A stretch of DNA of 64,000 nt from an uncultured Eisenbergiella sp. (GTDB lineage: Bacteria; Bacillota; Clostridia; Lachnospirales; Lachnospiraceae): the NCBI GenBank assembly GCA_947598825.1, contig CANQFM010000010.1, positions 1 to 64,000 on the forward strand, read 5' to 3'. The notes below the pieces were generated by a model. The model made no database searches. It was not told where the DNA came from and saw only the letters and a list, made by a program, of their open reading frames with translations. Positions 24,410-33,451 of the stretch are shown here, in pieces (positions within the stretch are counted from its first letter, which is position 1; the number at the start of each line of letters is the position of its first letter). The position numbers were made by a program, and so were the translations under genes.

Positions 24410-26893
24410 ATGTTGCAGAAAACAGCGATCAAATTTGATAAAGAACAGTTTAAGAAGAGCGTCAGCGCCAGCGTCAAAGCGCTGTACCGCAAGACGCTGG
24501 AGGAGGCGGACCCGCAGCAGGTCTTTCAGGCGGTATCCTATGCGATCAAGGATGTGATCGTGGACAATTGGATGATCACGCAGAAGGAGTATGAGAAGCA
24601 GGATCCCAAGATGGTCTATTATATGTCCATGGAGTTTCTGATGGGCCGGGCGCTGGGCAACAACCTGATCAACCTGCAGTCCTATGAGGGCGTGAAGGAA
24701 GCGCTGGAGGAGCTGGGCGTGGATATCAACGTTGTGGAGGATCAGGAGCCCGATCCCGCCCTTGGAAACGGCGGCCTGGGCCGTCTGGCGGCCTGTTTTC
24801 TGGATTCTCTGGCGACTTTGGGCTATGCGGCCTACGGCTGCGGCATCCGTTATCGCTACGGGATGTTCAAGCAGGAGATCCGGGACGGTTTTCAGATCGA
24901 AGTGCCGGACAACTGGCTGGCGGACGGGTATCCCTTTGAACTGCGCCGCCCCGAGTATGCCAAGGAGATTAAGTTCGGCGGCTGGATCAGCACCAGCATG
25001 GATGAAAACGGCCGTTTCGTTTTCAAGCAGGAGGGCTATCAGTCCGTTCGCGCGATTCCCTATGATATGCCGATCGTCGGCTACGGCAACGGCATTGTGA
25101 ACACGCTGCGCATCTGGGATGCGGAGCCAGTGGAATGCTTCAGCCTGGATTCCTTTGACAAGGGCAATTATCAGAAGGCCGTGGAGCAGGAGAATATGGC
25201 TCGCAATATCGTCGAGGTTCTCTACCCCAACGACAATCATTACGCCGGGAAGGAACTGCGCTTAAAGCAGCAGTATTTCTTCATTTCCGCTTCCGTACAA
25301 GAGGCTGTGGCAAAATATATGAGGAACCACAAGGATATCCGGAAGTTCCATGAGAAGGTGACCTTCCAGCTCAACGACACCCATCCGACCGTGGCTGTGG
25401 CGGAGCTGATGCGGGTGCTGATGGACGATTATTATCTGACCTGGGACGAGGCGTGGGCAGTGACGACGAAGACCTGTGCCTATACCAACCATACGATTAT
25501 GTCCGAGGCGCTGGAGAAATGGCCCATCGAGCTGTTCTCCCGTCTGCTGCCCCGTATTTATCAGATCGTGGAAGAGATCAACAAGAGATTCGTGGCGCAG
25601 ATCCAGGAGCGCTATCCGGGCGACCATGAGAAGATCCGCAAGATGGCGATCATCTATGACGGACAGGTAAAGATGGCGCATCTGGCCATTTGCGCGGGCT
25701 TCTCCGTCAACGGTGTGGCGAGGCTGCATACGGAGATCTTAAAGAACCAGGAGCTGAAGGATTTCTATGAGATGATGCCGGAGAAGTTCAATAACAAGAC
25801 CAACGGCATTACCCAGAGGCGGTTTTTGCTGCACGGCAATCCGCTGCTGGCCAAATGGGTCACCGAGCATGTGGGCGACGACTGGATCACGGATCTTCCC
25901 AAGATCCACAAGCTGAGCGTCTATGCGGAGGATGAGAAGGCGCAGCAGGAGTTCATGAACATCAAGTATCAAAACAAGGTGCGTCTGGCCAGGTATATCC
26001 GGGAACACAACGGGATCGAGGTGGATCCTCGCTCCATTTTCGACGTGCAGGTGAAGCGGCTGCATGAGTATAAGCGCCAGTTGCTTAACATTCTCCATGT
26101 GATGTATCTTTACAACGAACTGAAGGATCATCCGGAGATGGATTTTTATCCCAGGACCTTTATTTTCGGCGCAAAGGCGGCGGCGGGCTACCAGATCGCG
26201 AAGCTGACCATCAAGCTGATCAATTCGGTGGCGGATGTGATCAACAACGATCCGGTGATCAACGGCAGGATCAAAGTCGTGTTTATTGAGAATTACCGCG
26301 TTTCCAACGCGGAACTGATCTTTGCGGCGGCGGATGTTTCCGAGCAGATCTCCACAGCCAGCAAGGAGGCGTCCGGTACAGGCAACATGAAGTTCATGTT
26401 AAACGGCGCCCTTACCCTGGGCACCATGGACGGCGCCAATGTGGAGATCGTAGAGGAAGTAGGAAAGGAGAACGCCTTTATCTTCGGCCTGAGTTCCGAC
26501 GAGGTGATCCGTTACGAAAACCAGGGCGGATATTATCCGATGGATATTTTCAACAACGATCAGGATATCCGCAGGGTGCTGATGCAGTTGATCAACGGCA
26601 CCTATTCCCAGGATACCGAGCTGTTCCGCCCGCTGTACAATTCGCTGCTCAATACCCAGAGTACCTCGAAGGCGGACACCTACTTTATCCTGGCGGATTT
26701 CAAGTCCTATGCGGAGGCGCAGCGCCGTGTGGAGGCGGCCTACCGGGACGAGAAGAACTGGGCCAGGAGCGCGATCCTGAACGTGGCTTGCTGCGGCAAG
26801 TTCACATCGGACCGCACCATCCAGGAGTATGTGGATGAGATGTGGCATCTGGATAAGGTAGAGCTTCCCAGGAAAGAAGAATTAACGAAATAA
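24410..26893 (+). CDS. glgP: Glycogen/starch/alpha-glucan phosphorylase
   Basis: This PLP enzyme (GT35) releases glucose-1-phosphate from alpha-1,4-glucans in the cytoplasm. The 827-residue length is standard. PALGNGGLGRLAACFLDS is at about residue 120, and the PLP-lysine block KEASGTGNMKFMLNGALTLG is at about residue 655, followed by GTMDGANVEI. The ATG at 24410 follows GAGGAGGA; the track start upstream is unsupported. It has its own promoter and terminator, so it is monocistronic and separate from any glycogen synthesis operon. It probably mobilises storage glycogen or imported maltodextrin. Confidence 0.97.
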   Translation: MLQKTAIKFDKEQFKKSVSASVKALYRKTLEEADPQQVFQAVSYAIKDVIVDNWMITQKEYEKQDPKMVYYMSMEFLMGRALGNNLINLQSYEGVKEALEELGVDINVVEDQEPDPALGNGGLGRLAACFLDSLATLGYAAYGCGIRYRYGMFKQEIRDGFQIEVPDNWLADGYPFELRRPEYAKEIKFGGWISTSMDENGRFVFKQEGYQSVRAIPYDMPIVGYGNGIVNTLRIWDAEPVECFSLDSFDKGNYQKAVEQENMARNIVEVLYPNDNHYAGKELRLKQQYFFISASVQEAVAKYMRNHKDIRKFHEKVTFQLNDTHPTVAVAELMRVLMDDYYLTWDEAWAVTTKTCAYTNHTIMSEALEKWPIELFSRLLPRIYQIVEEINKRFVAQIQERYPGDHEKIRKMAIIYDGQVKMAHLAICAGFSVNGVARLHTEILKNQELKDFYEMMPEKFNNKTNGITQRRFLLHGNPLLAKWVTEHVGDDWITDLPKIHKLSVYAEDEKAQQEFMNIKYQNKVRLARYIREHNGIEVDPRSIFDVQVKRLHEYKRQLLNILHVMYLYNELKDHPEMDFYPRTFIFGAKAAAGYQIAKLTIKLINSVADVINNDPVINGRIKVVFIENYRVSNAELIFAAADVSEQISTASKEASGTGNMKFMLNGALTLGTMDGANVEIVEEVGKENAFIFGLSSDEVIRYENQGGYYPMDIFNNDQDIRRVLMQLINGTYSQDTELFRPLYNSLLNTQSTSKADTYFILADFKSYAEAQRRVEAAYRDEKNWARSAILNVACCGKFTSDRTIQEYVDEMWHLDKVELPRKEELTK

Positions 26894-26900
26894 AATGAGA

Positions 26901-26944
26901 ATGCCGGTTCGGGAACTGCGGTTTCCCGGGCCGGTATTTTTTTT
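26901..26944 (+). terminator. Terminator after glgP
   Basis: A long imperfect stem ATGCCGGTTCGGGAA / TTTCCCGGGCCGGTAT is followed by a run of eight Ts. Confidence 0.9.
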
Positions 26945-26973
26945 GTGTCCGATCTGATTTTATACTTTTTTAA

Positions 26974-27002
26974 TTGACTGTAAAAACTGCGGAGAGTAAG
27001 AT
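26974..27002 (+). promoter_or_regulatory. Promoter of the RND efflux operon
   Basis: TTGACT and TAAGAT are separated by 17 bp. The adaptor start codon is 45 bp further on. Confidence 0.6.
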
Positions 27003-27047
27003 TATTTTGATTATGAAACGTTGTCCGTTATCGGAGGAACATAAGGG

Positions 27048-29315
27048 ATGAAAGGGAATAGACGAAGCGGTTTGTTTACACTGTTTTTGACGGCATCGCT
27101 GGTCGTTTGCGGCTGCGGCGGACAGGAGCAGGCCCAGCCGGAAGAGCAGGCCCGGCAGCAGGCGGTAGCGGTAAAGGCAGTCACTGCCCAGACCGGGACG
27201 CTGACAGTGAGCAACGAATTTATCGGGACGGTCGCCCCACAGCAGCAGGTCAGCGTCATACCTATGGTATCCGGCGTGATCGATGAGGTGTACGCTCAGG
27301 TGGGGGATGAGGTGCAGGCCGGCGATGTGCTGTTTCACATTGAGGACGATGCGGCCCGGCTGCAGAAAGAGAGCGCCGAGCTTTCCAAAAACAGCGCCGA
27401 GGCGGCGGCGCAGATGCAGTTGGGTTCCGCCCAGGTGCTGAACAATATTTCCATGGAATCCAATATCCGTTCCATCGAGTTTCAGATCCAGAACGCAAAG
27501 GATCAGTATCAGGCTACGGTGGACGGCGTGGCGAACGCAAAACAGGCCAAGTCGGATATGGACAGCGCCCTTTCAAAGATCAACAATTCCATCGGAGAGC
27601 TGCAAAGCCAGCAGAGCAACCGGCAGAAGGTGATCCAGGATGCGCAGCAGTACATAAATCCTCTGACCGGAGAATGGGAGAACCCTTATCCGGGCGAATA
27701 CGGGAAGCCGGATCAGTATCGGTATCCCGATGACGGGAGAGCATCTGATCCTGCGCAGACAGAAGAATCTTCCTCCTCCGAAGAGACGGAGACGGATACG
27801 GAGGCGGAGGAGACGCCAGCAGATTCCCAGGAAGAGACGTTGCCCCAAAATGCGGAAACAGGCCCCGAGGGGGAGACAGCACCTCAGAATACGGAAACAG
27901 GCTCCAAAGGGGAGACAGCGCCTCAGAATATGGTAACAGCCTCCCAGGGAGAGACAACGCCTCAGAGTACGGAAACAAGCCCTCAGGGGGAGACAGCGCC
28001 CCAGAATGCGGAAACAACGCCTCAGGGAGAGACAACGCCTCAGAATACGGTAGCGGCCTCCCAGGGAGAGACGGCGCCCCAGAGTACGGAAACAAGCCCT
28101 CAGGGAGAGACAGCGCCCCAGGGTACGGAAACAAGCTCAGAGGGGGAACCGGCGCCCCAGAGTATGGAAACAGCCCCTCAGGGGGAGACGGCCCCGGAAA
28201 CGGAGGGGAACCGTTATTTCAGCCTGGAGATCGTGCAGGAAGCTTTTCCCGTGTATTTGGCCGAGGGGGAGAGCAGGGAGGAGTTACCGCTGCATCCCGG
28301 CGGGTTTGCCAATGAAAGTGAAGCCTGGGATGCATATAACAGGCAGCAGAAGATCAACAGGGTAAAATCGCAGGTATCGGATATGGGATATTCTGCCGGG
28401 GATATCATAAGCGGTAAGGCCAGCCAGGATATGCTGCAGACTGCGGCGCAGATCGTATCGCTGCAGTATCAGGCGTCGCAGATCCAGAGCAGCCAGGCCA
28501 ATATGGACAGCAGCATTGCCCAGGCGGAGACGTCCAGGGATGCGGCGAAGAAAACGATCGATTTTTATGAGGATAATCTGGAGGATGCCCAGGTGACCTA
28601 CGGCATCGCCAACGGGCAGTCCTATCAGGATACCGCGGCGACTCTGGCGAATCAGATTGCGGCGGCGGACGTAGGCGTGCGCAGCGCGCAGCTTCAGTTG
28701 GAATACTATTCTCCCACGACGCCGATCTCCGGCATTGTGGTGAGCCGGTCGATAGAGCAGTATGGAATTGCCCAGCCGGGTTATGCGGCCTATGTGATCT
28801 CCAATCAGGATGCCATGAACATTACCTTCTCCGTCAGCGGACAGGTGAGGGAAAACCTGGCTGTAGGCATGCCGGTAAAGCTGGAGAAGGATGGCGAACA
28901 GTATGACGGCACGATCATCGAGATCGGAGAGGCAGTCGAGACCCAGACCGGCGGCTTGTTCACGGTCAAGGCGGTGACGGATGTGGGCGGGGATAAGCTC
29001 GTCAGCGGATCCGCCGTGAAGCTGATCGTGGATACCTTCCAGGCGGAGAATGCGGTCCTGCTTCCCTATGACGCGGTGCATTTTGAAAGCGAACAGGCCT
29101 ATGTTTTTGTGATCTCCGATGGGAAAGCGGTGCGCACCCCGGTTGAGGTCGGCCTGATGAATGAGGATACCGTAGAGATAACGGGAGGGCTGACGTCCGG
29201 TGTGAAGGTGGTTTCTACCTGGTCCTCCCAGTTGGAGGATGGGATCAGCGTAAGGATTATCGGGGAAAATCAGCCGGCAGAGAGCACTGCGTCCGGACAG
29301 GAGGATGCAGGATGA
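27048..29315 (+). CDS. RND efflux periplasmic-adaptor-type lipoprotein with giant hairpin insert
   Basis: A lipoprotein signal peptide ends in VVCGCGG near residue 24. A half lipoyl/barrel-sandwich domain (about 45-100, GVIDEVYAQVGDEVQAGDVL) is followed by a first coiled-coil helix (about 100-205). The matching second helix (about 440-550), the returning lipoyl half (PTTPISGIVVSRS, near 565), beta-barrel and membrane-proximal domains complete the HlyD/AcrA plan. At the hairpin tip, where Gram-negative adaptors contact TolC, there are instead about 180 residues of low-complexity Ser/Glu/Thr/Pro/Gln sequence, including nine 13-residue repeats. At 755 residues it is nearly twice the usual adaptor length. 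The 3' end overlaps the permease gene by 4 bp. The pair should extrude drugs or lipids; substrate unknown. Confidence 0.88.
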   Translation: MKGNRRSGLFTLFLTASLVVCGCGGQEQAQPEEQARQQAVAVKAVTAQTGTLTVSNEFIGTVAPQQQVSVIPMVSGVIDEVYAQVGDEVQAGDVLFHIEDDAARLQKESAELSKNSAEAAAQMQLGSAQVLNNISMESNIRSIEFQIQNAKDQYQATVDGVANAKQAKSDMDSALSKINNSIGELQSQQSNRQKVIQDAQQYINPLTGEWENPYPGEYGKPDQYRYPDDGRASDPAQTEESSSSEETETDTEAEETPADSQEETLPQNAETGPEGETAPQNTETGSKGETAPQNMVTASQGETTPQSTETSPQGETAPQNAETTPQGETTPQNTVAASQGETAPQSTETSPQGETAPQGTETSSEGEPAPQSMETAPQGETAPETEGNRYFSLEIVQEAFPVYLAEGESREELPLHPGGFANESEAWDAYNRQQKINRVKSQVSDMGYSAGDIISGKASQDMLQTAAQIVSLQYQASQIQSSQANMDSSIAQAETSRDAAKKTIDFYEDNLEDAQVTYGIANGQSYQDTAATLANQIAAADVGVRSAQLQLEYYSPTTPISGIVVSRSIEQYGIAQPGYAAYVISNQDAMNITFSVSGQVRENLAVGMPVKLEKDGEQYDGTIIEIGEAVETQTGGLFTVKAVTDVGGDKLVSGSAVKLIVDTFQAENAVLLPYDAVHFESEQAYVFVISDGKAVRTPVEVGLMNEDTVEITGGLTSGVKVVSTWSSQLEDGISVRIIGENQPAESTASGQEDAG
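27837..28187 (+). repeat. Minisatellite of nine 39-bp units in the RND adaptor gene
   Basis: Nine consecutive 39-bp units encode T-x-P-Q-x-x-x-T-x-x-x-G-E, for example TAPQNTETGSKGE. A partial tenth unit begins at 28188. Units differ by point changes but keep frame, so unit gain or loss would change protein length by 13 residues without a frameshift. Confidence 0.92.
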
Positions 29316-32300
29316 GTCTGACAAAATTGGCATTAAAAAGGCCGGTTTCCGTCATATTGATCATTCTGGCGCTGGCGGTATTTGGGCTGACCTCCATTCC
29401 CAGCTTTAAGATGCAATTGATCCCGGATATGGATATGCCCATGCTGATTGTCATGACCACATATCCCGGAGCGGATCCGGAGAGCGTGGAGGAACTGGTG
29501 ACCAGTGTGGTGGAGGATGCGGGCGCCGTATTGAGCGGCATAGAATCGGTGACCTCGCAATCCTCGGAAAACGTGTCCATGGTGCTGTTTTCCTATGAAT
29601 ACGGCGTCGATATCGACGAATGTTACGCGGATCTGCGCACGGCACTGGACACAGCCAGCCTGTTGATGCCCGAGGATGCCCAGGCGCCTGTGGTCATCGA
29701 GTTGAATATGAACCAGACCGCAGACATGACGCTTTCCGCGATCACGGATGAGGATATCGACCTGCGCAAAAAGATCGAGGACGAACTGGTGCCGGATCTG
29801 GAGGCCATTGCGGATGTGGCCCAGGTATCGGTTTCCGGTGGCGCCCAGGATTATATCCGGGTGCTGCTCAAGGAGGACGTCCTCAAGCAGTATGGCCTCA
29901 CCATCAGCACCGTGGCTTCCTACCTGGCGGCAGTGGACTTTACCCTGCCGGCCGGCAGCGTCAGGCAGGGTTCCCAGGATGTGTCCGTGAGTACGGCCAT
30001 GGAATATAACACCGCGCAGAAGTTAAAGCAGGTGCCCATTATGACCGCCACCGGCGGCGTTGTCTATCTTTCTGATATCGCCGATATTTCCCAGATCAAG
30101 GAAACCTCGGATACCATCAGCCGCAGCGGCGGCCGGGACAACGTGAGCATCAGCATTCAGAAAAAACAGAGCGCGAGCGTGGTACAGGTGACGGATCGCG
30201 TAGAGCAGGTCATGGAGGATTTCTCCGAGGACAATCAGGACATCAGCCTGACGGTGGAATATAATTCGGCGGATACGATCACCGCCTCCCTCTGGTCGGT
30301 GGCGGAAACGCTGATCATCGGCGTAGTGATCTCCATGGCAGTGCTGTTTTTATTCTTCGGAGACTTCAAAGCCAGCCTGATCGTGGGCAGTTCCATGCCC
30401 ATTTCCCTGCTGGCGACGCTGATCCTGATGCATTTGATGGATTATTCCATGAATATCGTGACGCTGGGTTCTCTGGTCATTGCCATCGGCATGATCGTGG
30501 ATAACTCCATTGTCGTGATCGAAAGCTGTTTCCGCGCGCAGAAGGAGGCGGCTGACTTTAAGGAGGCAGCCCTTCAGGGGACGAAGGCGGTCACGATGTC
30601 CATCATCGCTTCTACCATTACTACCGTGGTCGTATATCTGCCCATGGCGTTGGTGGACGATCTGGTGGGACAGATCTTCGGACAGCTTTGCTTTACCATT
30701 GTCTTTGCCATGACCTCCTCGCTGATCTCGGCCATGACGCTGGTGCCGCTTTTCTATTATATCTTTAAACCCAGGGAGAAGAAGGCGTCTTTGATCAACC
30801 GTTTCCTGAAAGTGGTCACGGCCGGTTATCAGAGGATCCTTCGGGTCATCCTGCACAGAAAGTGGCTGACGGTGCTGGTGACGCTTGCGCTGGTGGCGCT
30901 GGCCGGTTTTCTGGTCACAAAAGTCAATATGGAGCTGATGCCGGCATCGGATGAAGGCATTGTCGATGTTTCCGCCAGTTTTCGACCGGGGACTACGCTG
31001 CAGGCGAAGGAAGAAGCCATGAAGCAGATCGAAGAGCTGGCAGTAAACGAACCGGATGTGCTGACCTACAGCCTTACCGTCAACAATGATTCGTCCGCCA
31101 GCCTGCGGGCCTATCTGAGCGGGGAGCGGGAGCTGACTACCGCCGATATCGTGGAGAAGTGGAATGAGACGACCAGGGATATTACGGATATGGAGCTGTC
31201 CATCTCCTCCGGAGGCAGCAGTATGAGCGGCAGTCTGATGAACACCTCTACGACGGAAATTGACCTGCAGGGTTATGATATGGATGCGCTCAAGGAGGCG
31301 GCCAGGGACGTAAAGGCGGCAATGGAACAGGTGGAGGGCGTGATCAAGGTGGTATCCTCTACCTCCGACACCAGCACGGCCGCCAAGGTGCAGGTGGATC
31401 CGCTGATGGCGATGCATTACGGCATGACGCCGGTGCAGATCGCCCAGGAATTAAATAATATGCTCAGCGGCATTACCGCGCTGACCATCACCAATCAGGG
31501 CGCGGAATACGATGTGAGGCTGGAATTTCCGGAGGATCTGTACGACGATATCAACAGCCTGATGGATGCGGTGCTGATCAACAGCAGGGGGATCCAGGTG
31601 CCGCTGCGGGAGGTGGCAAAGGTGGTGTATACCGATGCGCCCCAGACGATCAGCAAGGTAGACGGGCGCTATGAGGTGAGCCTGACGGCGACCACGACCC
31701 AGGAAGCCAGGTTTACGGCCCGGAACCGCATCATGGAGGTGGTGGACAGCATGGTGCTGCCCATGGGGATCCAGCAGACGGAAGATATGATGACGGAAAT
31801 CATGAACGAGGAGTTCGGCGTATTGTACCAGGCCATTTTGACCGCTATCTTTCTGGTCTTTCTGGTAATGGCGATGCAGTTCGAGTCGCCGCGTTTTTCC
31901 ATGATGGTCATGATGTGTATTCCCTTCAGCCTGGTGGGTTCCATTTATCTGCTGTATATCACCAACTCCACGCTGAGCATGGTGTCCCTGATGGGCTTTT
32001 TGATGCTGGTGGGAATTGTGGTGAACAACGGTATCCTGTATGTGGATACGGTGAATCAGTTGCGGGAGGAAATTCCGCTGGAGGATGCGTTGATTCAGTC
32101 CGGCTCCATTCGGCTGCGCCCGATTTTGATGACCACGCTGACGACGATCCTGTCCATGATCCCGCTGGCCATGGGCGTAGGCGACAACGGGCAGATGATG
32201 CAGGGCATGGCGCTGGTCATCGTGGGCGGCCTGATCGCCTCGACGCTTTTAACGCTGCTGCTGATGCCGACCGTCTATCTGTTGATCGATAAAAAGCATA

Positions 32301-32338
32301 AAAAGAAGAAGCACAGGAGAAGAAAACAGACCGCCTGA
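29312..32338 (+). CDS. RND-family efflux permease (AcrB/HAE1-like)
   Basis: The 1008-residue protein has the AcrB layout. There is a first transmembrane helix at about 12-30, a large extracellular loop (about 35-325), a bundle of helices (about 330-520), a second loop (about 555-835) and a second bundle (about 850-990). Internal motifs include GSLVIAIGMIVDNSIVVIES, carrying the conserved Asp of the proton relay region, and the parallel MGFLMLVGIVVNNGILYVDT in the second half. It starts at an ATGA overlap with the adaptor stop codon, indicating coupled translation. RND permeases are typical of diderms but are also found in Clostridia. No outer-membrane factor gene is nearby. Confidence 0.93.
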   Translation: MSLTKLALKRPVSVILIILALAVFGLTSIPSFKMQLIPDMDMPMLIVMTTYPGADPESVEELVTSVVEDAGAVLSGIESVTSQSSENVSMVLFSYEYGVDIDECYADLRTALDTASLLMPEDAQAPVVIELNMNQTADMTLSAITDEDIDLRKKIEDELVPDLEAIADVAQVSVSGGAQDYIRVLLKEDVLKQYGLTISTVASYLAAVDFTLPAGSVRQGSQDVSVSTAMEYNTAQKLKQVPIMTATGGVVYLSDIADISQIKETSDTISRSGGRDNVSISIQKKQSASVVQVTDRVEQVMEDFSEDNQDISLTVEYNSADTITASLWSVAETLIIGVVISMAVLFLFFGDFKASLIVGSSMPISLLATLILMHLMDYSMNIVTLGSLVIAIGMIVDNSIVVIESCFRAQKEAADFKEAALQGTKAVTMSIIASTITTVVVYLPMALVDDLVGQIFGQLCFTIVFAMTSSLISAMTLVPLFYYIFKPREKKASLINRFLKVVTAGYQRILRVILHRKWLTVLVTLALVALAGFLVTKVNMELMPASDEGIVDVSASFRPGTTLQAKEEAMKQIEELAVNEPDVLTYSLTVNNDSSASLRAYLSGERELTTADIVEKWNETTRDITDMELSISSGGSSMSGSLMNTSTTEIDLQGYDMDALKEAARDVKAAMEQVEGVIKVVSSTSDTSTAAKVQVDPLMAMHYGMTPVQIAQELNNMLSGITALTITNQGAEYDVRLEFPEDLYDDINSLMDAVLINSRGIQVPLREVAKVVYTDAPQTISKVDGRYEVSLTATTTQEARFTARNRIMEVVDSMVLPMGIQQTEDMMTEIMNEEFGVLYQAILTAIFLVFLVMAMQFESPRFSMMVMMCIPFSLVGSIYLLYITNSTLSMVSLMGFLMLVGIVVNNGILYVDTVNQLREEIPLEDALIQSGSIRLRPILMTTLTTILSMIPLAMGVGDNGQMMQGMALVIVGGLIASTLLTLLLMPTVYLLIDKKHKKKKHRRRKQTA

Positions 32339-32354
32339 CATCGGGAACGGTATT

Positions 32355-33185
32355 TTAGTGCCTGCCCCCGGTTTCCCTGCATTGACGCCGGTACTGCGCC
32401 GGAGACATTCCCGTCAGTTTTTTAAACTGACGGGAAAAGTATTGTGCGGAGCGATACCCCAGGGCGTCCGCGATCTGGGCAAGATTCATCCGGCTGTCCC
32501 GGATGAGACGTTTGGCCTCCTCCACTTTCATTTTGTGAAAATAGAGGATCACGCCGCAGTGAAAATTTTCATGGAATAGCTTTTCTAATTGCGAACGACC
32601 TATGAGGGTATCCCTGCAGATCTTTTCCAGGGTAAGCTGTTGGGTGAGATGGGAAAAAAGATAGGAGAGAAGCGCGTCCGGCGGGAACAGATCCCGGTCG
32701 GGAGAAGGCAGACAGGGCGGAGGGGTCTGAGGCGGACATTGCCGTTTCAACAGCCGTACCAGGAGCAGCTCGAGACAGGCTTTCAGCATATGGCAGCAGT
32801 CTGGCATCTTTTTTTGCGCCTCCTGCAGAATGTGATCCAGAAGCCTTCGATCCGTTTCATCAGAAGGGATCCTTCGGTCGGTCAACTGCCCCGGGTCGGG
32901 CGCAGACAGGGAAAAACGAAGGCAGATCAGCTCGCAGGGGGCGTCCGGAAGGGGAAGGAACGATCCCGGCTCCCCCAGACGACAGAGTAAAAAATCCTTT
33001 TCGGAGAGGAACCAGCGACAGGTTCCTTTTTTGATCAGGAGATTTCCTGTCCGTATAAAAAAGACGGCACACCCCATCCGCAGGGAGGCGGGAAAACAAA
33101 GCGGTGCAGTAAAGCGATACAGTTGGAATTCGTTAAAGCCCGAAACGGCGCACAGCGGTTCCGGGATCATAGGAATGCAGGCCAT
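32355..33185 (-). CDS. AraC-family transcriptional regulator
   Basis: The 276-residue protein ends with the double HTH of AraC/XylS regulators: LTLEKICRDTLIGRSQLEKLF, then MNLAQIADALGYRSAQYFSR and a final GMSPAQYRR. The N-terminal part is beta-rich and cupin-like. GAGGT lies ahead of the ATG. It converges with the RND operon (17-bp gap) and diverges from the aconitase-like gene, whose promoter has a tandem direct repeat just upstream of its -35. That gene is the more likely target. Low-GC codons are not evident, so there is no sign of recent transfer. Confidence 0.9.
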   Translation of the reverse strand: MACIPMIPEPLCAVSGFNEFQLYRFTAPLCFPASLRMGCAVFFIRTGNLLIKKGTCRWFLSEKDFLLCRLGEPGSFLPLPDAPCELICLRFSLSAPDPGQLTDRRIPSDETDRRLLDHILQEAQKKMPDCCHMLKACLELLLVRLLKRQCPPQTPPPCLPSPDRDLFPPDALLSYLFSHLTQQLTLEKICRDTLIGRSQLEKLFHENFHCGVILYFHKMKVEEAKRLIRDSRMNLAQIADALGYRSAQYFSRQFKKLTGMSPAQYRRQCRETGGRH

Positions 33186-33329
33186 GGAATTACCTCGTGA
33201 AGAGAACAGAAATCCGGCTGACAGAAAAGAATGAAAAGAAAATTTTAGCCTGTTCTTATCTTAGCATAGGAAAAACGGCGGGACAATACAAAACAATACG
33301 GTAGCAATGCCCGCAACCCGGGTAAGGTC

Positions 33330-33376
33330 GATATGGCAGATTGGAGAAAATGTGATATGGCAGGCCGAAGAAAATG
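33330..33376 (+). promoter_or_regulatory. Tandem 23-bp direct repeat, candidate activator site
   Basis: Two copies (33330-33352 and 33354-33376) of GATATGGCAG-N3-GRAGAAAATG are spaced 24 bp apart. They end 3 bp before the -35 of the hydratase promoter. The placement and direct orientation are typical of AraC-type activator binding. Confidence 0.6.
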
Positions 33377-33379
33377 GTG

Positions 33380-33408
33380 TTGCGCCAAAACAGGTTTTCG
33401 ATTATACT
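33380..33408 (+). promoter_or_regulatory. Promoter of the aconitase-like gene
   Basis: TTGCGC and TATACT are separated by 17 bp. It directly follows the tandem repeat. Confidence 0.7.
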
Positions 33409-33451
33409 TTTTCATAACGGGAGAAAGCATATCTCAAAGGAGGCAATGAAA

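Noticed and set aside
21577-24492. 971-residue minus-strand ORF
   Set aside because: It is antisense to ileS and into glgP, has a His/Arg-rich shadow composition and no family motif.
27837-28187. CRISPR-like array
   Set aside because: The 39-bp repeats are contiguous without spacers, in frame, and encode a repeated peptide.
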